A stretch of DNA of 27,630 nucleotides, from contig CAJUPI010000037.1 in assembly GCA_910588125.1 (NCBI GenBank), positions 1 to 27,630 on the forward strand, read 5' to 3'. The notes under the pieces were generated by a model. The model was not told the origin of the DNA. It made no database searches and worked only from the letters and a program-made list of their open reading frames with translations. Source of the stretch: an uncultured Lachnospiraceae bacterium. Its GTDB lineage: Bacteria > Bacillota > Clostridia > Lachnospirales > Lachnospiraceae. A program made the position numbers and the translations under genes. Shown piece after piece: positions 23,444 to 27,630 of this stretch. How positions within the stretch are numbered: the first letter of the stretch is position 1; every line of letters starts with the position of its first letter.

Positions 23444-25108
23444 ATGCTGTTAGAGTTGCATGTGAAAAATCTGGCGCTGATTGAGCAGGCGGATGTGGAA
23501 TTCGGTGATGGGCTTAATATTCTGACCGGGGAGACTGGCGCCGGCAAATCGATCATCATTGGCTCGGTCAGCCTTGCACTGGGGCAGAAAGCGGCTAAGG
23601 ATATTATCCGCAGCGGTGCGGAATATGCTTATGTGGAGCTGATATTTTCCATCAATGAAGAGCGCCAAAAAGAGCTGGCGAAGCTGGAGGTGTTTCCCGA
23701 TGAGGATGGACTTCTGATCATCACCCGCAAGATCATGCCGGCCCGGAGCATCAGCAAGATCAATGATGAAACAGTGACTGTAGCAAGGCTGCGGCAGGTC
23801 ACAGGGCTTCTTATGGATATCCATGGACAGCACGAGCATCAGTCTCTGCTGCATATATCCAAACATCTGGAAATTCTGGATACCTTTGCAAAATCCCGTA
23901 CGGAATCGCTGAAAGCTGAGATTTTGGAAGCTTACCGACAGTATAAGGCGCTGCAGGCGATTTTGGAGGAATCAGCAGGCGATGAGGAAAGCCGCCGGCG
24001 GGAAACTGATTTTTTGCAGTTTGAGATTGGAGAGATTGAGGAAGCGGGGCTGAAAGCGGGAGAAGAAGAGGAGCTGACCGAACGCTACCGGAGATATGTC
24101 AATAGCCAGAAGATACTCGAGAGCTTATCAGCAGCATACCAGGCCGTGGAGAGCGACAGCCTGGGGCAGGCGATTCATCAGGTCAATGAGGTAGTGGCTT
24201 ATGATGAGGCACTGAACGGGATTCGGGATCAGCTTTATGATGCAGAGGCGATTCTGAGCGATGTCCACCATGCCATTGGGGGTTATCTGGATGACATGAG
24301 CTTTGATGAGGAGGAGTTAGCCCAAATACAGCAGCGGTTGGATCAGATCCATAGCCTGCAGGCCAAGTACGGAAATACAATAGAGCAGATGGAACAGGCA
24401 TTAGAAGAAAAAAAGGCCAGGCTAGAAAAGCTGCTGAATTTTGATGAATACCGCAAAAAAAATGAGGAAGAATATCAACAACTGACAGAAAAACTTGAGA
24501 AGCTTTGCGGGAAGCTGTCAAAGGAGCGGAAGGCAGCGGCCAAAGAGCTGACAGAACAGATTCGCAAAGGGCTGGTGGAGTTGAATTTTCTGGATGTGGA
24601 ATTTGCGATGGAGTTCCGGCGGCTGAAACATTATACGGCACAGGGATACGATGAGGCGGAATTCGTGATTTCCACGAATCCCGGCGAGCCGAAGCGTTCT
24701 TTGGGGATGGTAGCTTCCGGCGGTGAGCTGTCCCGGATTATGCTGGCGATCAAGACGGTATTGGCAGAGAGCGATGAGATTCCCACCCTGATTTTTGATG
24801 AGATTGACACGGGTATTAGCGGAAGGACGGCTCAAAAGGTATCGGAGCAGCTGTCTGTTATTTCCCGAAACCATCAGGTCATCTGTATCACGCATTTGCC
24901 TCAGATTGCAGCTATGGCGGATTGCCATTTTGAGATTGCAAAGTCGGCGGACGGCGGCAAGACGACGACCGGGATCCGCAAGCTGGATACAGAGGATATG
25001 GTCGAAGAGCTGGCAAGGCTGCTTGGCGGAGCCAAGATCACAGAAGCCGTGCGTCAGAATGCCAGGGAGATGAAGGCGTTGGCCGCAAAAACCAGGGGCA
25101 TCTGCTGA
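23444..25108 (+). CDS. recN: DNA repair protein RecN
   Basis: The protein is 554 residues, with AGGAGG eight bases before ATG. RecN is an SMC-like ATPase that acts at DNA double-strand breaks. Walker A is G29-E-T-G-A-G-K35-S; the ABC signature ASGGELSRIMLAIK is near 425; Walker B is L449-I-F-D-E453 with IDTGISGRT after it, and the switch histidine follows in CITHLPQIA. The middle (about 155-370) is a coiled coil of E, K and Q residues. Lack of the two full SMC coil arms and of a hinge is normal for RecN. It is the last gene before the terminator at 25208. Confidence 0.95.
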   Translation: MLLELHVKNLALIEQADVEFGDGLNILTGETGAGKSIIIGSVSLALGQKAAKDIIRSGAEYAYVELIFSINEERQKELAKLEVFPDEDGLLIITRKIMPARSISKINDETVTVARLRQVTGLLMDIHGQHEHQSLLHISKHLEILDTFAKSRTESLKAEILEAYRQYKALQAILEESAGDEESRRRETDFLQFEIGEIEEAGLKAGEEEELTERYRRYVNSQKILESLSAAYQAVESDSLGQAIHQVNEVVAYDEALNGIRDQLYDAEAILSDVHHAIGGYLDDMSFDEEELAQIQQRLDQIHSLQAKYGNTIEQMEQALEEKKARLEKLLNFDEYRKKNEEEYQQLTEKLEKLCGKLSKERKAAAKELTEQIRKGLVELNFLDVEFAMEFRRLKHYTAQGYDEAEFVISTNPGEPKRSLGMVASGGELSRIMLAIKTVLAESDEIPTLIFDEIDTGISGRTAQKVSEQLSVISRNHQVICITHLPQIAAMADCHFEIAKSADGGKTTTGIRKLDTEDMVEELARLLGGAKITEAVRQNAREMKALAAKTRGIC

Positions 25109-25177
25109 GAAAACCGGGCCGGATGCCAGGAAACGAAGAATTTTTATAGCCGATGGAATAAAAACAAAAAAATGACA

Positions 25178-25206
25178 GTGTGAAATCTGTAATTTCTCAC
25201 ATACTA
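25178..25206 (+). promoter_or_regulatory. Candidate forespore (sigma-G/sigma-F) promoter of spoIVB
   Basis: CATACTA at 25200-25206 is an exact sigma-G -10 consensus. GTGTG at 25178-25182, 17 bases upstream, matches four of five positions of GHATR. Transcription would start around 25212, inside the recN terminator stem, so the spoIVB message would lack the full hairpin. B. subtilis spoIVB is known to be read by sigma-F and sigma-G. Confidence 0.5.
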
Positions 25207-25207
25207 G

Positions 25208-25231
25208 AAAGGAGCTGAAAGGCTCCTTTTT
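25208..25231 (+). terminator. Terminator of the xseB-recN cluster
   Basis: AAAGGAGC (25208-25215) and GCTCCTTT (25222-25229) form an 8-bp stem with a six-base loop and a T run. It lies about 100 bases after the recN stop and 44 before spoIVB. Confidence 0.8.
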
Positions 25232-25274
25232 GCTACCCTTTTACAAATTGCTCGAGAAAGAGGAGGTATGTGAG

Positions 25275-26564
25275 ATGGCGGGAAAGAAAAGAAAGAGAAA
25301 TCCGTTTCGCCGGTGCCTGATATGGACGTTCTGGTTGAGCTTGCTGTTTACTATGGGCTTTACCTGGTATTATGTGGAGCGAAGGGTCCCGGATCGTTTG
25401 AGCGTGGTAGTGGACGAGGAGGAGGAATTTGATTTTGCCCTGCCGTTCCAGGTGACGCTTTTGAGTGAAAGCGAGGAGGTGGTGCTGGGAAACCAGTCCA
25501 ACATCCCTTCTGATGAAATTCGTCTGAATGTAGACGAGCCCTTTTCCTTACGTGCCAGAAATCTGGGAAGCTATCGCCTGGGACTCAAGCTGTTTGGCAA
25601 ATTTCAGTTTAAGGAAATTCAGCTGGATGTGGTGGATACCCATTATGCAGTTCCTTGTGGGGTGCCGGTAGGCATTTACCTGCGTTCGAGCGGAGTATTG
25701 GTGATCGGAACCGGCCGTATTCGCTGCCAGAGCGGAGAGGAGGTAGAGCCGGCTTATGGGATTCTGCAATCCGGCGATTATATAGAAGCAATAAACGGGG
25801 AACCACTGAGAGATAAAGAAGCACTGATCAGCAATCTGAATCACAATGGAGGACAGGAAGCGCTGCTGCGGGTGCGGAGAGACGGCGAGGAGCTGGAGAT
25901 ACGGATGAATCCGGTTCAGGCGGCTGACGGTAATTATAAGCTGGGCGCCTGGGTACGTGATGATACGCAGGGAATTGGGACGTTGACTTATGTCGATACG
26001 AATGGCAATTTCGGCGCATTGGGACATGGAATCAGTGACAGCGATACCGGGGAAGTAGTGGAAATCAATGAGGGTGCTTTATATGAGACAGAAATTATGG
26101 GGATTGAGAAAGGAAGCGCCGGCAATCCGGGGGTGATGGCAGGGGTTATCTACTATGGGCCTGGCTCCCGTCTTGGTTCGATTGAGACAAATACACGGGT
26201 GGGGATCTTCGGTAAGGTTAATGAAAAGATGCAGAAATCTCTGCTTGGGGAAGCAGTGGAAATCGGCTATCGGCAGGATGTGAAAAAGGGACAGGCGTGG
26301 ATCCGCAGTAATGTGTCCGGAGAAACACGGGATTATGAGATTGAAATCCAGCGGATTGATTATAATCCTATCCAGGAGAACAAAAGTCTGGTGATCCGGG
26401 TGGTGGATGAGGAGCTGTTGCATCTGACTGGCGGCATTGTCCAGGGGATGAGCGGGAGTCCGATCTTGCAGAATGGAAAGCTTGTGGGGGCGGTTACTCA
26501 TGTGTTTGTTCAAGATTCAACGAGGGGATATGGGATATTTGTGGAGGATATGCTGCGCCATTGA
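25275..26564 (+). CDS. spoIVB: SpoIVB sporulation serine peptidase (S55)
   Basis: The protein is 429 residues from ATG 25275, with AGGAGG at 25261-25266, eight bases before; an in-frame TTG at 25230 falls in the terminator and is rejected. It has a membrane anchor near residues 13-31 (LIWTFWLSLLFTMGFTW), a PDZ domain (about 150-215, ILQSGDYIEAINGE), and the S55 peptidase domain with H251 in GALGHGISD and the serine motif GMSGSP at 391-396. SpoIVB is secreted by the forespore and cleaves SpoIVFA to release pro-sigma-K processing, and also SpoIIQ, in B. subtilis. Its presence marks a spore former. In many Clostridia spo0A comes next; here a repeat and an unrelated gene follow. Confidence 0.95.
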   Translation: MAGKKRKRNPFRRCLIWTFWLSLLFTMGFTWYYVERRVPDRLSVVVDEEEEFDFALPFQVTLLSESEEVVLGNQSNIPSDEIRLNVDEPFSLRARNLGSYRLGLKLFGKFQFKEIQLDVVDTHYAVPCGVPVGIYLRSSGVLVIGTGRIRCQSGEEVEPAYGILQSGDYIEAINGEPLRDKEALISNLNHNGGQEALLRVRRDGEELEIRMNPVQAADGNYKLGAWVRDDTQGIGTLTYVDTNGNFGALGHGISDSDTGEVVEINEGALYETEIMGIEKGSAGNPGVMAGVIYYGPGSRLGSIETNTRVGIFGKVNEKMQKSLLGEAVEIGYRQDVKKGQAWIRSNVSGETRDYEIEIQRIDYNPIQENKSLVIRVVDEELLHLTGGIVQGMSGSPILQNGKLVGAVTHVFVQDSTRGYGIFVEDMLRH

Positions 26565-26577
26565 GGATGGGAGGGGT

Positions 26578-26798
26578 AATGTAATTCGGCTGATTTTTTC
26601 AGAAGGTACGCCATGGAACAAGGAGCGGGAAGAGGCGGGACATGGTCTGATGATTTTTCCGGTTTCGGGATTAAGAATTCCTAAAATCTCTGATTTTTGC
26701 GTAATGCGAAACGAAAATCCCCTAACTCGCCTCGCTCAGACAGAGTGGATTTTCGTTTCTACGCAAAACTCAGGGATTTAAGGACTTCTAAATCCCTG
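26578..26798. repeat. Dispersed repeat B, copy 3, with full hairpin arms
   Basis: The first 140 bases match copy 1 (301-448). The right part adds the missing arm: 26680-26720 pairs with 26747-26783 as an imperfect hairpin of about 37-40 bp around the word ACGAAAATCC/GGATTTTCGT. A second hairpin, CAGGGATTTA (26771-26780) with TAAATCCCTG (26789-26798), shares the right arm and so excludes the first. The remaining gap from 26799 to 26909 shows no gene; it has G/C-rich patches and a T-rich stretch near 26886 that I cannot assign. Confidence 0.8.
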
Positions 26799-26909
26799 CA
26801 CAGTCAAAAGCCGGCGGCCTCTCTCCTCCTTCCTTCAAGGCTGAATGTTGCCGGGATCAATAAGTTGGGATCCTGATTTTTACGCGGGGTTTTTATTTTA
26901 AGTGTGGCA

Positions 26910-26938
26910 TTGATTTTGTAATGGATTGGAAGTATAAT
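26910..26938 (+). promoter_or_regulatory. Sigma-A promoter of the terminal secreted-protein gene
   Basis: TTGATT at 26910-26915 and perfect TATAAT at 26933-26938 are 17 bases apart. The start of transcription would be near 26945, within the inverted repeat at 26942-26971, leaving a leader of about 130 bases. Confidence 0.65.
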
Positions 26939-26941
26939 GGG

Positions 26942-26971
26942 AATGGAATATATCGGCAGGTATATTCCATT
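26942..26971. promoter_or_regulatory. Perfect 11-bp inverted repeat at the transcription start, putative operator
   Basis: AATGGAATATA (26942-26952) and TATATTCCATT (26961-26971) are exact reverse complements with an 8-base spacer. The element overlaps the predicted start site. It could be an operator for a dimeric repressor or a 5' stem-loop protecting the message; only a few T follow, so it is not a good terminator. Confidence 0.45.
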
Positions 26972-27077
26972 TAAAATGTTTGGTTACTTTCAGCGGATGG
27001 GGAAGGTTCTTCAGATATTGTAAAGCAGTGTCTGGGGTATGTGTTCTCTTGGTTGCTGAGGGTAGGGAAGGAAGATT

Positions 27078-27630
27078 ATGAAGCGGCAGGGAAAATTGTT
27101 TGTGGCAGTGATGGGGGCGGTATGTTTGTTTGTGCAGCCGGTGTTGGCTGCGGGTACGGATGGTGCCCGGGAGAGTGCGTTTGGCATGAGACAGGAGTGG
27201 GTTAATGTGGGGAATGGGGAGAATTCGGTGATGTGGATGCAGGATTCTCTGGAAGCTGTTCCGATGGCGGCAGACGAGGGTGCGGAGCCTGGCCAGGGTG
27301 CTTTGCCGGAACAGGCGCCGCAAGAAACCGGGCAGGAGGCTGGTGGGCAGGAAATGCCGGTACAGTCTGGCGGTGAGGGGGTTCCGGCGGCAGTATCAGG
27401 GCAGGATACATATCCGGTATCGGCGGTGATCGTGGCGGGCCAGGGTGAGGGAACGCAGAACCAGGGACCGGCATTCCAGGCGGCGGAAGAGGAAGCTAGG
27501 CGGATCGCTGAGGAGGAGGCGCGTCAGGCGGCGGAAGAAGCGGCGCGTCAGGCAGCGGAAGAAGCGGCGCGTCAGGCGGCGGAGGAGGCAGCCCGTCAAG
27601 CGGCGGAGGAGGCAGCCCGTCAAGCGGCGG
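27078..27630 (+). CDS. Secreted Ala/Glu/Arg repeat protein, 5' part only
   Basis: The frame opens at ATG 27078 behind AAGGAAG and stays open to the window edge, giving 184 codons; the C-terminus is missing. MKRQGKLFVAVMGAVCLFVQPVLA is a signal peptide, probably cut after AXA-like VLA or LAA. A low-complexity region rich in Q, E, G, P and A follows (about 75-145). From residue 147 an AEEEARR segment opens into RQAAEEAA units of eight residues that continue past the edge. Such charged Ala/Glu/Arg stretches form stable helices or coiled coils and often act as rods between the wall and a catalytic or binding domain. No such domain is in view, so function is unknown. The codons are very G/C-rich compared with the intergenic DNA before it. 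Confidence 0.75.
   Translation, partial: MKRQGKLFVAVMGAVCLFVQPVLAAGTDGARESAFGMRQEWVNVGNGENSVMWMQDSLEAVPMAADEGAEPGQGALPEQAPQETGQEAGGQEMPVQSGGEGVPAAVSGQDTYPVSAVIVAGQGEGTQNQGPAFQAAEEEARRIAEEEARQAAEEAARQAAEEAARQAAEEAARQAAEEAARQAA
27522..27630 (+). repeat. 24-bp in-frame tandem repeat
   Basis: Four full units and part of a fifth (27522-27545, 27546-27569, 27570-27593, 27594-27617, 27618 on) encode RQAAEEAA. The units drift pairwise: the first two use GAAGAAGCGGCG and the next two GAGGAGGCAGCC, which suggests stepwise duplication. The array runs off the window, so its length is unknown and is likely to vary between strains. Confidence 0.9.

Noticed and set aside
26473..26781. Plus-strand open frame of 102 residues across the end of spoIVB and repeat B
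   Set aside because: It begins out of frame inside spoIVB and continues through the hairpin repeat. No ribosome site is present, and the similarity to copy 1 is explained as repeat DNA.
26898..27623. Minus-strand frames opposite the terminal repeat gene
   Set aside because: They are proline/arginine-rich complements of the tandem repeat and of the Q/E/G-rich region. The plus strand has a start, a ribosome site and a signal peptide.
27522..27630. CRISPR-like array
   Set aside because: The 24-bp units are adjacent without spacers and encode an in-frame octapeptide.

Overview
The window reads as a piece of a Gram-positive, spore-forming Clostridia chromosome, most likely Lachnospiraceae. The grounds are the xseB-ispA-dxs-tlyA-nadK-argR-recN-spoIVB gene order, a spoIVB sporulation protease, LPXTG and Cna-B surface proteins, strong AGGAGG ribosome sites, and ATPSNA-type linkers in a surface protein. 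The family assignment is inference. All supported genes are on the + strand.

Region 1 (1-3610) is an AT-rich cassette. A clear sigma-A promoter precedes a two-gene restriction-modification system. The first protein combines an N-terminal PD-(D/E)XK-like nuclease motif with an N6-adenine methylase, and the second is a two-domain specificity subunit, an architecture like BcgI (Type IIB). Two kinds of non-coding repeat lie on both sides of the cassette in the same order, and one of them recurs downstream of spoIVB.

Region 2 (3965-14927) is a seven-gene cell-surface and biofilm-matrix operon. It encodes a 1,712-residue secreted protein with a fibro-slime domain and Cna-B repeats, four TasA/camelysin/BsaA-like matrix proteins, the dedicated signal peptidase SipW, and a fifth larger SipW-type substrate that ends in a 15-glycine tract and an LPQTG wall anchor. 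A hairpin terminator closes the operon. No sortase is present in the window.

Region 3 (14941-18189) is an AT-rich two-gene unit behind a -10 box overlapped by a perfect palindrome. It encodes an unrecognised 140-residue protein and a 922-residue protein. The latter joins an HD phosphohydrolase of the dGTPase/SAMHD1 type to a C-terminal region that looks like a phosphoribosyltransferase domain of biological-conflict systems. This is the best candidate in the window for an undescribed defence or nucleotide-signalling system.

Region 4 (18215-26564) is a compact housekeeping run: exonuclease VII small subunit, polyprenyl diphosphate synthase, DXP synthase, a TlyA-type methyltransferase, NAD kinase, ArgR, RecN and, after a terminator, SpoIVB with its own forespore-type promoter. 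xseA, which commonly sits beside xseB, is not here.

Region 5 (26565-27630) holds a third copy of the dispersed repeat with long alternative hairpins, then a sigma-A promoter overlapping a perfect inverted repeat, then the 5' part of a gene for a secreted, alanine/glutamate-rich repeat protein that runs off the window. In many Clostridia spo0A follows spoIVB; it is not visible here.
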